Part shown: in pieces, positions 11,107-21,127 of the stretch
How positions within the stretch are numbered: position 1 is the stretch's first letter
Layout of the letters: each line of letters begins with the position of its first letter
Assembly (NCBI GenBank): GCA_022495995.1
Contig: JAFEMH010001297.1
Location: 310,001-374,000 of the forward strand
Direction of reading: 5' to 3'
DNA from: Adenophora triphylla var. japonica
Taxonomy: Eukaryota > Streptophyta > Magnoliopsida > Asterales > Campanulaceae
Length of the DNA: 64,000 bases
Made by a program: the position numbers and the translations under genes
The notes under the pieces: model-generated
What the model was told of the DNA's origin: nothing
The model's database searches: none
What the model saw: the letters and a program-made list of their open reading frames with translations, nothing else

Positions 11107-12796
11107 GAATATCCTTTAAGAACTTAGCATAAGATGGCATTTGTTGAAGGGCATCGGTAAAAGGTATGTTGATGTAAATAGACTTTAAGACTTCTAAAAA
11201 TTTTGCAAATTGTTTGTCAAGTTTGGCTCTTACCAACCTTTGGGGGTATGGTATTGGAGGGTCAAAATTTCTAGAAATCTTAGGGGATTCTGTCCCATTT
11301 TCAACATCTTCATTAGTCTCAACCATCGGTGGGGTCGGACTAACGTTCTCCTTATTTGGTTTGATATTTTCCTTAGGAAGGGGATCTACAATTTCTTTTC
11401 CATTCCTAGTTTCTACCGCACTAACATGCTCATCGGGCCTTTGCGATTGACCGGGAAAACTCCCTTGTGGTCTATGCGAGGTACCGGCTTGTTGAGCTTG
11501 TTGATTTTCAAGCATTCTATTGTGGGCGGCTAAATTATCAAACATAGCATTCAACGACTTAATGGATTCCCTTAACTCATTATTGGTCTTCTCTTGTTCG
11601 TTTTTGCTTTCGATCATAAAATCCATAATAAGATCCAATTTAGACTTAGGGGGAGGGAAAGCACTAGAATTGCCATTGAAATTCTTTTGTGTGAATCCCG
11701 ATGGTTGTGTAGAAGGTTGTGGGTTTAAAATATTGTTATTCTTATAGGAAAAATTAGGGTGATTTCTCCATTCGGGATTGTATGTGTTTGAATACATACC
11801 ACCATTTTCCCTATAAGAATTAACAAAGTTTACTTGAACACTAGAAGTAGTGTCAAGCAATTCACAACATTCTGTACTATGTGAGTTTGACCCACATAGT
11901 TCACAAACAACATTAATGTTGGCCACGGGATTTACATTAAAGTTTTCAAATTTTTTAAGAAGCATATCAACTTTAGAAGACAAGGTAGTAATGACATCAA
12001 TTTTGTACTTACCTGGAATCCCCTGCGGTTGTTCCTTCTCATTGAACCATTGATAGTGATTCAGGGCTATGTTCTCTATTAAGTCGTATGCTTCATCCAC
12101 CGTCTTATTCATTAGTGCACCTCCTGCGGCGGCATCAATTGTCTCCCTTGTTCTATATGTGAGACCATTGTAGAAAGTGTGCACAATTAACCACTTTTCA
12201 AGCCCGTGGTGAGGGCACATCCTTAGGAGCTCTTTGAATCGCTCCCAAGCGTCATACAGTGATTCGCTTCCTGTTTGGCTAAAATTTGTAATCTTCGTCC
12301 GAATTTGAGCAGTCTTGATCGGAGGGAAGAAACGTCCAAGGAATGCTTCTTGAATTTGGTCCCAAGTTGTAAAAGAGTTTGGTGGGACTGAAATTAACCA
12401 CTGTTTCGCCTTATCCTTAAGAGAGAAAGGAAAAAGGCGCATCCGAATTGCTTCCGGGGTAACATTCTGAATACGTGTAGTATCACAGTATTCCAAGAAT
12501 GTTTGGATGTGGAGATGAGGATCTTCGAAAGCAGTGCCGCTATACTGGTTATTCATAACCATAAGCAAAAGTCGCGGCTTTATCTCAAAGTGTGCCGCTT
12601 CGGCATTCGGCACAACAATAGGGGATCTAGTTCCCGGGGTACTTGGATTAACAAAGTCCCGTAGGGTCCTAGCGGGTGTTTGCGGTTCTCCGTCCATATG
12701 TTTCTTCAAAGTTTCTCTAAACCTTCTTAATCTCTCGTGAAAGCTTCTTTCGGGTTCCGGATCAAAGTTGTCAACGTATGTCCGAGACCGTTTCAT
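11063..12796 (-). CDS. Gag polyprotein, Athila type
   Basis: 577 codons. The capsid-like retrotransposon gag domain lies at about residues 80-250, with SGTAFEDPHLHIQTFLEYCD, RLFPFSLKDKAKQWL and AFLGRFFPP. A short CCHC-type knuckle, CELCGSNSHSTEC, is at about residue 300, and a Q/P-rich region follows. The protein would assemble virus-like particles in the cytoplasm and package element RNA. The start at 12796 lies 128 bp inside the primer-binding site, a normal leader length. The C-terminal KFLKDILANKRKLEEHETVA runs into the protease with a one-base phase change. Confidence 0.88.
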   Translation of the reverse strand: MKRSRTYVDNFDPEPERSFHERLRRFRETLKKHMDGEPQTPARTLRDFVNPSTPGTRSPIVVPNAEAAHFEIKPRLLLMVMNNQYSGTAFEDPHLHIQTFLEYCDTTRIQNVTPEAIRMRLFPFSLKDKAKQWLISVPPNSFTTWDQIQEAFLGRFFPPIKTAQIRTKITNFSQTGSESLYDAWERFKELLRMCPHHGLEKWLIVHTFYNGLTYRTRETIDAAAGGALMNKTVDEAYDLIENIALNHYQWFNEKEQPQGIPGKYKIDVITTLSSKVDMLLKKFENFNVNPVANINVVCELCGSNSHSTECCELLDTTSSVQVNFVNSYRENGGMYSNTYNPEWRNHPNFSYKNNNILNPQPSTQPSGFTQKNFNGNSSAFPPPKSKLDLIMDFMIESKNEQEKTNNELRESIKSLNAMFDNLAAHNRMLENQQAQQAGTSHRPQGSFPGQSQRPDEHVSAVETRNGKEIVDPLPKENIKPNKENVSPTPPMVETNEDVENGTESPKISRNFDPPIPYPQRLVRAKLDKQFAKFLEVLKSIYINIPFTDALQQMPSYAKFLKDILANKRKLEEHETVA

Positions 12797-12923
12797 AAAC
12801 TATAAGAAAAACACTTGAAGAAAAATTAAACGCAACAATTTATAGGAAGAGGAAGAAAAATAGCAAAAATAAAACAAAAACAAAAATTATGTAGTAAAGA
12901 CAAAAATAAAAAGTAAACCGTTG

Positions 12924-12941
12924 TCCCCGGCAACGGCGCCA
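12924..12941 (-). promoter_or_regulatory. Primer-binding site, tRNA-Asp type
   Basis: The minus strand reads TGGCGCCGTTGCCGGGGA seven bases inside the 5' LTR. This is the complement of a plant tRNA-Asp 3' end and is typical of Athila elements. Confidence 0.88.
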
Positions 12942-12947
12942 AAAACT

Positions 12948-14519
12948 TGTTCGGTCGAAACCTAACGGTTTATTTTATATCCGCAAGCGCACGGGCTATT
13001 GTAATATAGCGGGTGCAAGTACGAGTCGATCCCACAGAGACAGGGTTTACTTAAGGGATATTTTTGTCTTTTAGAAAATATAAAAAGGATTGGGGGGTAG
13101 ATAAAATTTGTTTTTAGAATAATAGAGAGAGCATAGACAGAAAATACTTTAATTGAATTCTTATAAAACGAAGCATTCTCGGGATTGGAAATCATACACA
13201 TAATCTTATTCATCAAATTGTCATTGTCTTAGAAATAAAAGGTTTTCATAAAAAGCAAGGATGGTATGTTAGGCCTACGCTATTTCGGGCTAGGACAATA
13301 GCGTTTGTATTCTTCACTAATTATGTTCTAACTGTTTGAGAAATCCGTTTATGTTTGACCCCGCCCTGTCACAAACGGGCATTCCGGCTTATCTCTAGCT
13401 GACCATAATTAGTAAGAATCCATTAAGGACGGAAGTTCAACATACTTTCCATTAAAAGAACATCCCTAGGCCATTGAACTACTCTCGTGATCAATGAACC
13501 TAGTTTCTTTATATGGTTCCGTCAATTGAGATTCTCCGCTAGGTACTTCTCTCAATTGACTGAATCATACAAATTGGATATCGCCAATAAGTAAGGCATT
13601 TAGAGAATAATATAAAGAAATTGTTTTAGATGAAGAAAGAAGACAAGACTAATCATTTTTTAGATGATGAATAAGCATGTTTTTGAGTTTCCAACCCCAA
13701 GAATATGGGGGATTACTCACAAGCCATTTATAATATAAAAGCAATTAAAATAAGAGATTGAGTAAGAGAGACTTATGATGGACAAATGCTTTGGAAATAA
13801 TGCTTCACTTTTATTGATCTTCTTCCAAAGTAACTTCAAGAACAAAGTAATGACTTGGTCTTCAAATCTCCTTGGAAATTGTTATCACAAGTATTTTGTG
13901 TTTTCTATCTATCAAATATCGGTATTTCTCTCTAATGATTCGTGTTTAAGGCGATCTCTAGGGTCCTATTTATAAAAAGGAGGGAACTCTTCAATCGGGT
14001 GCAACCAAAAGGTGCCTTTACGTCGGCGATCACGTTTTGCACGGCCGTGTCAAGGAAGTTGCACGGCGCGTGTGACCCTGGCGCCAGTTTTGAATTTAAG
14101 TCTTGACACCTTGCACGGCCGCTCCTAAATAAGCTGCACGGCCGCTCCGCCTGATGACACGGGCGCTCCTTCTTCAAGACACGGCCACTCCATATTTTAG
14201 GGCCAAAAATGGCCTGAAAAATGCCAAGTGCACGGCCGCTCCATCTCTGCTGCACGGCCGCTCTGTCTGAATTTTAACTTTGTGTGCTTGATTTGGTTGG
14301 TGCTCTCCCATGTCTTTTGCCTTGAAGTGTCCAAGTATCCTTTTGATAAAAATGAACCTAAAACCTGTCTAAAAAGGCAAGAAATATACCAAAAGCGTAA
14401 AATCTAGAAAATAAGGAAAAGAAACTAAAAAGTATAAGAAATGAAATGAAAAATGATGTTTTATGCCATAAAAAGTATATAAAAATAAGGATAAATGACT
14501 ATATAATAGTCACTTATCA
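12948..14519 (-). repeat. 5' LTR of the Athila-like element
   Basis: Pairs with 7348-8916. The minus strand has TATAAATAGGACCC (about 13961-13974), a plausible TATA box for element transcription. Differences from the other LTR are mainly one- or two-base indels, for example GGCCGTG against GGCGCGTG near 14066. Confidence 0.93.
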
Positions 14520-14524
14520 AGGTT

Positions 14525-14695
14525 GCAGAGAAACACGTCGATACCCCGGGAAGAATCTGCAAAATAGCATCGTTAGGGGTGCGGGGGTTGCCCCGCTATA
14601 ATCCTCCGCACCCCTAACGGTGCTATTTTGCAGATTCTTCCCGAGGTATTGACGCGTTTTTGCAACCTCCGACCTCAAAAGTCGTGGCGTCATCA
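14525..14695. repeat. Second arm of the palindromic LTR
   Basis: Together with 7316-7347 this makes a 203-bp palindrome centred on GGGGTTGCCCCGCTATAATC. Both arms carry TTTTGCAGATTCTTCCCG and TGACGCCACGAC. The arms differ at a handful of positions only. Confidence 0.75.
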
Positions 14696-14723
14696 GTGGT
14701 TCCATTGTCGGGAATGAAACCAT

Positions 14724-15122
14724 TGATGACGCCACGACTTTTGGGGTCGGAGGTTGCAGAAACGCGTCGATACCTCGGGAAGAATTTGCAAAATAGCACC
14801 GTTAGGGGTGCGGGGGGTTGCCCCGCTATAACCCTCCGACGTAGGAATCAGCATATGTTTTGTGTATAAAACTGTATGTATATGGAGAGCTTTTAGAGAG
14901 AGAGCTGTAGAGAGAGAGAGAGTGTTTGTGTGTAAATGAGAGAATGAGAGCTTACCTTTGCTTTGGAGGGGTTATAGTATATATAGGGTATAAAGTGCAA
15001 ATGTGACACTTTATGAGGGGTCTCAATGTAAATATTTGATGTATGTATATATGAAATATATATAACTGTATGGGACTGTATAAATGTGTATGTATAAATA
15101 TATAAAAAGTCAGGGCTCATCA
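14724..15122 (-). repeat. Non-palindromic LTR of the tiny element
   Basis: The first 115 bp match one arm of the palindrome. The rest is unique and includes a GAGAGAGAG run (14893-14925) and, on the minus strand, CCCTATATATACTATAACC, a TATA-type region. It ends GCTCATCA before the GAAGT duplication. Confidence 0.65.
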
Positions 15123-15127
15123 GAAGT

Positions 15128-15657
15128 TTACTTTTTACTTAATTATTCCCTCTTACTCGTTTCTTTTGAAAGAAAATAAAACACTAATTATATTAATAAA
15201 GTTTAAGAAGACGGTGCTTCACAATAGTTAAACACTTATCTCATCCCACATATAAATATTTTTACGAGACGAATAATCGCCAACAATCTGTAATCTGTAT
15301 GTGCGTGTCTTACACAATAAAAAATCAAATACATCTTGATTAGAAATGTGTAATTCTAAACAAAATCTCCAACTAAAGCCCTAAAATACAATGACTTGTG
15401 ACACATAAACGGTTCTCCAAGTTACACTTGGTCACAGACTAATACTGACCTTCAGAAAACCCTCAAACGAAAATAATTGACGTTGAAGACATGACAAAAT
15501 AAAGCATTTGGGTAGGCAATAAATGTCCAACCAAGTATCGCAAGTATTGCATCAGTAAAAACAAATAAAATATAAAGACTTTCAACACAAATAGAAGGTG
15601 AAACTCCTGATAAGAGAGAAAACAAATCACGAGTTACCCACTAGTAGCAAATGAAAA
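15128..15657. other. Spacer between insertions, no gene
   Basis: A/T-rich sequence with no open frame, terminal repeat or recognisable domain. It is continuous with 18370 onward once the gag-protease element at 15663-18364 is removed. Confidence 0.5.
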
Positions 15658-15662
15658 CATCT

Positions 15663-16110
15663 TGATGTAAAATGAGGCTAGAGATGGAACCGAACAAAGA
15701 ATCAACAAGATTCGTTAACAAAGAAGATACACACGTTCTTGTCCCTTAATTCAATTCATAAATCCAAAAAACTACCTTCATCAAAGTCATAAAAGAGTTT
15801 AAATACTCTCCAAAAACCCTAAAACAAATTACCCAAGAAAGTATCAAAATAACCCTAATTAAAATAAATCAAAACATCAGCAACAGAGGCAGAACCGAAT
15901 AAGGAAACTGGCTTGTCGACGACGAGGCGGGCGCCTGGAGGAGGGTCAAGCGGGCGCCTGGCAAGCAGAAGGAACTCCCCCGTTGAATCCATGTGAGGCG
16001 TGCTCCTGGGTGGGAGAGGGGCGGCCGCCTGGAGCCCAACCTTGTTGTTCAGCATCAGCAATCGTTGTTCAGCCTCAGCAACCCTTTGCTCTTCATCTGC
16101 GACTGCATCA
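15663..16110 (-). repeat. 3' LTR of the 2.7-kb element
   Basis: Near-identical to 17914-18364. It contains a GC-rich stretch (15919-16040) with repeated GGCGGGCGCCTGG motifs. Confidence 0.9.
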
Positions 16111-16122
16111 TTCACCCCCCCT
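16111..16122 (-). promoter_or_regulatory. Polypurine tract
   Basis: The minus strand reads AGGGGGGGTGAA directly before the 3' LTR. Confidence 0.7.
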
Positions 16123-16229
16123 TGAAAAAGACTCGACCATGAGTCGATACCAACAAGACGCTTCAACAGAAACCCCATCTTGCACACATGAACCCAAAGT
16201 AATCCTCCCGCCTGAAAAATAATTCTCTT

Positions 16230-16814
16230 TCAATGTGTACTAACTAGCTCCTTAGACCTACTGTGTCGTTCTGATCTGCCATCCACGCTAGACCAGCTGA
16301 GGAGTTGATGAGTAATGGGAATAGAAGCCTTATCGGAGCCAAGTTTCTTTCTGTAGTGAGTAGGGTACAATGTAATCGTCACTCCATCTTTCGTAAAGGT
16401 ATAAGTGTTCTTGAATCCATCATGCCTAACCCTCCGATCAAACAACCACGGACGACCAAGCAATATATGACACACAACCATTGGCACAACATCACACCAT
16501 ACATCATCCAAGTAACGTTTGCCAATGGAAAATTGCACCAAACACCGCATGTTTACCTTCAATGAACTCCCCTCGCTCAACCAAGACAACTTGTACGGTT
16601 GTGGGTGTTCTTCCGTTTTCAAGCGTAATTTATCAAACATCTCAGTAGAAATGATGTTTTCACAACTACCACCATCAATGATCACGTTGCACACTTTACC
16701 CATGGCAGTGCACTTAGTCCGAAAAATGTTATGACGAAGCCAATCCTCGTTTTCCACCTCATTCACATTTAACACCCGTTGAACCACCAATGCCACTCCT
16801 TGATCTGCATACAC
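16230..16814 (-). CDS. Retropepsin-like protease, gypsy type
   Basis: 194 codons. CNVIIDGGSCENIISTEMFD carries the D-G-G-S variant of the aspartic protease motif that is common in plant Ty3/gypsy elements. The later segment CHILLGRPWLFDRRVRHDG is the second conserved part, followed by NTYTFTKDGVTITLYP. It would process gag. It lies downstream of the knuckle frame, 18 bp away and out of phase. In full-length relatives this point leads to reverse transcriptase; here the frame ends and the LTR follows within 120 bp. Confidence 0.82.
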   Translation of the reverse strand: MYADQGVALVVQRVLNVNEVENEDWLRHNIFRTKCTAMGKVCNVIIDGGSCENIISTEMFDKLRLKTEEHPQPYKLSWLSEGSSLKVNMRCLVQFSIGKRYLDDVWCDVVPMVVCHILLGRPWLFDRRVRHDGFKNTYTFTKDGVTITLYPTHYRKKLGSDKASIPITHQLLSWSSVDGRSERHSRSKELVSTH

Positions 16815-16832
16815 TTCTTCAGTTTCACCACT

Positions 16833-17889
16833 TTAATCATCTGGTGCTTCATCATAAACTGGTGGACTATCCTCCATTAAGGCAACAACATGTCGGTAGG
16901 GACACTCGACCCTTAAATGACCAATCCCATGATATTTGAAGCACCGGGTTGACTTGTTACCCCTTAAAGCTTCCTGAACTGCACCAGATTTTTCTACCAC
17001 CGGTGTTACTGGGACTGTAGGTGTAACACCCTCAACCTTGCTAGGACTTCCACTACTATGATTACCCAAAAAAGTCTTGTGTTGCCAACCATTCACACTC
17101 TTCTTTCGCTGCAATTACTTTTCAACCTTCAAAGCAAGCCTACAAACATCATCATAAGTCCAATATTGTTGCAGGTGGACAACATCTGAAATATCAGTAC
17201 GCAATCCCCCAAGAAAACGGCTACTGTTTGCTCGTCTTCTTCTGCAACATCACACTTCATCCACAAACGGTCGAACTCATGAATAAACTCCTCTACAGAC
17301 ATATCCACTTGCCTCAAACTATGATAAGCAAGAAAAGAATCTTGTCTATAGTGTTCCGGAAGAAATTTTTGCCTTAACAATTTTTTCATCTTATCCCAAG
17401 ATTGAACCTTGGATTTACCCTCTCTAACCCTTTATTTCTTAACATGTTTCCACCAAATCGAAGCATGTTTCTTTAATTTGATTGCTACCACTTTCACCTT
17501 AATAGCATCTTTCATAGGTTTTAAATCAAAAATACGTTCAACAGTATTTAACCAATCAATGAACTCGTCAGGATGAGTCTTACCTTCGAATTCCGAAATC
17601 TCGATTTTGACACCGATATCCTTCAGAGATGTCCACGATTTCTGGCAAAGGGATTGACTCCCTCGTGATACTCCGTACCCTCGGAAGAAGTATCCGAATC
17701 AGAACCCATAATCGGCGGTGTCCCCCCACGATTTCTGCGATTTTGAACTTGGAGTTGAAGTACCTGAATCTGTCTTCTCAGACGTATATCACGCTCGCGG
17801 TGATGATCGTCTTCCGTAGGATCCGCTGCACGGCCCCTTCCACGACCACCTCTTCCTCCACGAACTCCACGCCCTCGTTCGGCCATCAA
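16833..17889 (-). pseudogene. Gag with zinc knuckle, broken frames
   Basis: The start MMAERGRGVRGGRGGRGRGR at 17889 is the glycine/arginine-rich head of chromovirus-type gag. A one-base phase change near 17620 leads into FIDWLNTVERIFDLKPMKD and AIKLKKHASIWW, the gag capsid region. A TAA near 17430 interrupts it, then KKLLRQKFLPEHYRQDSF and SVEEFIHEFDRLWMKCDV follow. A further phase change near 17120 leads to a knuckle reading CFKYHGIGHLRVECP, where the second cysteine is replaced by tyrosine. The protein would have formed particles; as it stands it cannot be made whole. Confidence 0.8.
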
Positions 17890-17902
17890 TTCGTCCAGAA
17901 AA

Positions 17903-17911
17903 CTGATACCA
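17903..17911 (-). promoter_or_regulatory. Primer-binding site, initiator tRNA-Met type
   Basis: The minus strand reads TGGTATCAG three bases inside the 5' LTR, the core of the initiator-Met site; the following bases diverge. Confidence 0.75.
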
Positions 17912-17913
17912 AA

Positions 17914-18364
17914 TGATATAAAATGAGGCTAGAGATGGAACCAAACAAGAATCAACAAGATTCGTTAACAAAGAAGGCACAGCCGTTCTTGTCCTTTAAT
18001 TCAATTCATAAATCCAAAAACTACTTTCATCAAAGTCATAAAAGAGTTTAAATACTCTCCAAAAACCCTAAAACGAATTACCCAAGAAAGTACCAAAATA
18101 ACCCTAATTAAAATAAATCAAAACATCAGAAACAGAGGCAGAGGCAGAACCGTATAAGGAAACTGCTTGTCGACGACGAGGCGGGCGCCTGGAGGAGGGT
18201 CAGGCGGGCGTCTGGCAAGCAGAAGGAACTCCCCCGTTGAATCTATGTGAGGCGTGCGCCTGGGTGGGAAAGGGGCGGCCGCCTGGAGCCCAACCTTGTT
18301 GTTCAGCATTAGCGGCCGTTGTTCAGCCTCAACATCTCTTTGCTCTTCATCTGCGACTGCATCA
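17914..18364 (-). repeat. 5' LTR of the 2.7-kb element
   Basis: Matches 15663-16110 with a few substitutions and an extra GAGGCA. It ends at CTGCATCA before the CATCT duplication. Confidence 0.9.
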
Positions 18365-18369
18365 CATCT

Positions 18370-19352
18370 TTCCGAGGATAAAGGAAGGTTTTAATTAACG
18401 AGGATTTAGTTTTTACCAATAACATCAATAAATTGGTTTGAAACGAAAGTTAAATACAATGTATAAAATTGACATCAAGCCATACTAAATATAGAAAATA
18501 CTCCTCTCTCTAAACATTTATTTATATAAATAAAGTTCAGAAAATTTGAAGGCCGGAATAGTCAAATTCGGTCATTTCTTAACATTACAAACTCATTTCA
18601 TATTAAAGAAACAACTTTGTATTTTTCTACTGAGAATCAAAGTATCAAACACAACACAACCAACCAACAATAAAGCAATGTTCCCAAAAAGGGAAATAAA
18701 AAAACAACAAATTATGTAAAAGTCTACATTGCATTAATTAATTATGATTCATTTAGCCTTAGTTGATGAGTAATTAAACTGCCTCTATTATCATATTCGG
18801 CTCGGGGCTAGTGTTTATCGGACATAATCTATCATGTGAGATGCACGATCAAGATATATAGAGCCAGTCGAAAGAATAAACAAGAATTATGTGCCAACAA
18901 AATGTCTAAAATACCCACGATAAACCCTCTTGAAATGAACCATCGAAATCAGAAAAATATAAATAAACATGAAGATTGAGTGCGAGTCAGATTGTTACAC
19001 ACTCTGCACCCTGCCGAATTCATGATATCCGTACCAAACTCGAACACAAATTAAAGTATATGAATTGAAATCCACTACTTCTTTAATGGTGGGGCTTTTG
19101 GACGGCCATTGATAAAATAACAACAACAACCTTGTTGTTGTTGAAATGTCATCCATTCAAATTCCGGCTACCTATTCCCTCCCGTAGACCAAATTATATT
19201 GTTTTTATTTGACTCGTAACCACCATATCTGAAGAAACAACTTTTTGGTGTATTTTTATGTTTCTTCCCATTTTATATGATAAAAATATATAATGAAATG
19301 GGCCCACGAGAATATTACATAGATATGGAATTATATTTTGTGGTTTAATTTA
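18370..19352. other. Spacer, no gene recognised
   Basis: A/T-rich, without an open frame over 60 codons and without terminal repeats. A short inverted motif ACAACAACAACCTTGTTGTTGTT lies near 19121-19142. Nothing else can be supported. Confidence 0.5.
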
Positions 19353-19354
19353 TA

Positions 19355-19625
19355 CTCCCTCCGTCCCACGTGAATAGACACTTATTTCTTTTTTGGGACG
19401 TCCCACGTGAATAGACACTGCCCAAAATGGAAAAGAATTTATTATTTTATATTCATCCTACCCCACCCACTCATTCTCTCTCTTCATTTCCTACCACACA
19501 ATTTATTCAACCAACTCCACTCATTCTCTCTCTTCATTTTCTACCACACATTTTCATTATTATATTCATTTTCCTTAGTTATTGTGCCAAGATTTTTGGT
19601 GTCTATTCACGTGGGACGGAGGGAG
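19355..19625. mobile_element. Stowaway-type MITE
   Basis: Ends CTCCCTCCGTCCCACGTGAA and the exact inverse, with subterminal GTCTATTCACGTGGGACGG. TA duplications at 19353-19354 and 19626-19627. Internal CTCATTCTCTCTCTTCATT occurs twice. Confidence 0.92.
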
Positions 19626-19675
19626 TATATCTATGTTTGTGGTGTCATTAGTTACGAAAAGTGGATTAATTTATG

Positions 19676-19955
19676 CAATTTGTCAATTCTCAATGTAGGA
19701 TAATATCTCTAACACGCCCTCTCACGTGTAGCGGGCTTTTTGCCAAAGCTTACAACGTAGACTTATTAATTGGAGGCGTGGAGTAACATCGTGGGCCGTT
19801 AGGACTGTACGTGTAATAGACCTGCTCTGATATATATCATCTTAAAGTCTGAGGTTCCACCTTAAATTCAATTGATGTTAAAGGGAGTGGTCCAGGATCT
19901 TTATATATTATAGGCAAGATTTATCAATTCTCAATGTAAGATAATATCTCTAACA
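19676..19955 (-). mobile_element. TRIM-like miniature LTR element, truncated
   Basis: On the minus strand an LTR begins TGTTAGAGATATTATCTTAC at 19955 and runs to about 19836. A degenerate initiator-Met primer-binding site follows (ATATCAGAGC at 19824-19833), then a short middle. A purine-rich GTGAGAGGGCG precedes a second TGTTAGAGATATTATCCTAC at 19714. The second LTR is cut short after about 40 bp. It has no coding capacity. The middle resembles the TRIM-like piece at 35969-36233, which has the same CCTCAGACTTTA-like run before the primer site. Confidence 0.65.
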
Positions 19956-20826
19956 CATACTATACGTGATACTTAAGATTTATTTGAATTAAAAGTGTCC
20001 CAGATATTTGTAACAGTGCTACTAAGTTATAAGCTGTTCATGTCTATTTGATAAAATCAAATTGGACAAGTGCCTAATTTTCCCTAATAAAATGTATGGT
20101 GCTAATTTTTGGTATGTGTTATATAATTGAAAGGTCATTGTTATATTCAAGTACAAAATTAAGGATATTAATTCCTTGGTTATGGATGGTGATATGGTCT
20201 AGATTTGATGTATGGAAGAAACTAGCTAGGCACCCAGCTCATAAATTTGGTTATTTATGTTGAAACACTTATTTTACATCGAAAATAAACTAGCATCTAT
20301 CAATATATAATAACAAGCTTTTGGTAAATGTTTGGCCAATCAAGGGTATTTTGGACATTTCTCATTGTGGCAATTATGCAATAAACAAGGCAGAAAACGA
20401 ACTTGGCGAAATGTGATTGGCTGTTATTATTTTATTTTTTTTTATAAACCCAATTTGGACATGTGTCGATTGTTTATGGAGGGGCATTTCGGATATTTCC
20501 TTGGCGCGTGTGGAACACGCGCCGACAAAGGCACGTTACTCCCGTTTGTTTCTTTTTTTTTTTTTTTAAACTTTTGACACGTGGCGGACTTTGATTAGCC
20601 GGCTGGATTTCAAATTTTTTAAAAAAAATCCTATTTCTTTTACCTCAATTATCTTATAATAAATTAATTTTTTTAAAAAAAAAAATTACACCAAAATTCA
20701 TAATTTTTTTTTCTCTTTAAATAGACACTTCTTTCATTTGATTTGGACACAGAAAAAAAAACTCTCTTTTTTAAATATAATTTTGTTAATTATCCTTCGT
20801 TAATTTTCATATCTCAGTTTTTAATA

Positions 20827-21101
20827 CTCCCTCCGTCCCATACCTACGTGCACACTTTCCATTTTGGGCGTCCCAAACTTACGTGCACATTTCCTAAAAT
20901 GAAAACGAATCTTTACTATTCCCTCCACTCATTCTCTCTCCTACATTATTTTAATACTCACAACACCATTATAATTTACTATTCCCTCCACTCATTCTCT
21001 CTCCTATTTTATTTTCACACTCACAACACTTTCAATATAATACTCTCTCCTTAATTTACGTGAAAAGTCAAACTAGGCACCAAGGTCCGGGACGGAGGGA
21101 G
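20827..21101. mobile_element. Stowaway-type MITE
   Basis: Ends CTCCCTCCGTCCCATACC and CCGGGACGGAGGGAG; TA duplications at 20825-20826 and 21102-21103. It is inserted in the Helitron-like unit. The interior repeats CTATTCCCTCCACTCATTCT. Confidence 0.92.
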
Positions 21102-21127
21102 TATATTTTTAGTTACAACTAAGTAAG

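Larger units (their letters stand above)
7348..14519 (-). mobile_element. Athila-like Ty3/gypsy element, gag-protease only
   Basis: Two LTRs of about 1.57 kb (7348-8916 and 12948-14519) in the same orientation flank 4.0 kb. The 5-bp duplication AGGTT (7343-7347 and 14520-14524) shows a clean insertion. Transcription is on the minus strand: a tRNA-Asp-type primer-binding site adjoins the right LTR and a G-rich polypurine tract adjoins the left one. The coding part is gag and protease with Athila-type features. No reverse transcriptase or integrase is present in the 1.4 kb after protease, so the element must have moved with enzymes from a partner. LTR differences are few and mostly single-base indels, so the insertion is young. 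Confidence 0.92.
7316..15122 (-). mobile_element. Tiny LTR-type element with one palindromic LTR, host of a nested insertion
   Basis: The outer limits are TGATGACGCC and GCTCATCA, flanked by the 5-bp duplication GAAGT (7311-7315 and 15123-15127). With the nested 7.2-kb element removed it reads as LTR 203 bp (7316-7347 plus 14525-14695), a 28-bp middle (14696-14723), then LTR 399 bp (14724-15122). The middle contains TGGTTCCATTGTCGGGAA, similar to the primer-binding sites at 21885 and 37000. Read on the minus strand, the right LTR has a TATATATAC-type box, a CT-rich leader and a CGGAGGGTTATAGCGGGGC hairpin like those in the other LTRs here. The left LTR is a near-perfect palindrome of the terminal 100 bp. 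The size recalls SMART/TRIM elements; the orientation is uncertain because the middle is itself nearly palindromic. Confidence 0.6.
15663..18364 (-). mobile_element. 2.7-kb gag-protease Ty3/gypsy element
   Basis: LTRs of about 450 bp (15663-16110 and 17914-18364) begin TGAT(G/A)TAAAATGAGG and end GCGACTGCATCA. The duplication CATCT flanks the whole (15658-15662, 18365-18369). On the minus strand a TGGTATCAG primer-binding site follows the right LTR and a G-rich tract precedes the left LTR. It encodes gag, a zinc knuckle and a protease, all in broken frames, then goes straight to the 3' LTR with no reverse transcriptase. It is a compact non-autonomous derivative, by gag similarity of chromovirus type, though I cannot fix the lineage. 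Confidence 0.9.

Noticed and set aside
12924..12941. tRNA gene fragment
   Set aside because: Only the 3'-terminal 18 bases of tRNA-Asp are present, adjoining an LTR, so it is a primer-binding site. The same applies to 21885, 36046, 37000 and 61253.
19121..19142. ACAACAACAACCTTGTTGTTGTT as a transcription terminator hairpin
   Set aside because: It stands alone with no gene nearby and plants do not use such terminators. A simple repeat is the better reading.
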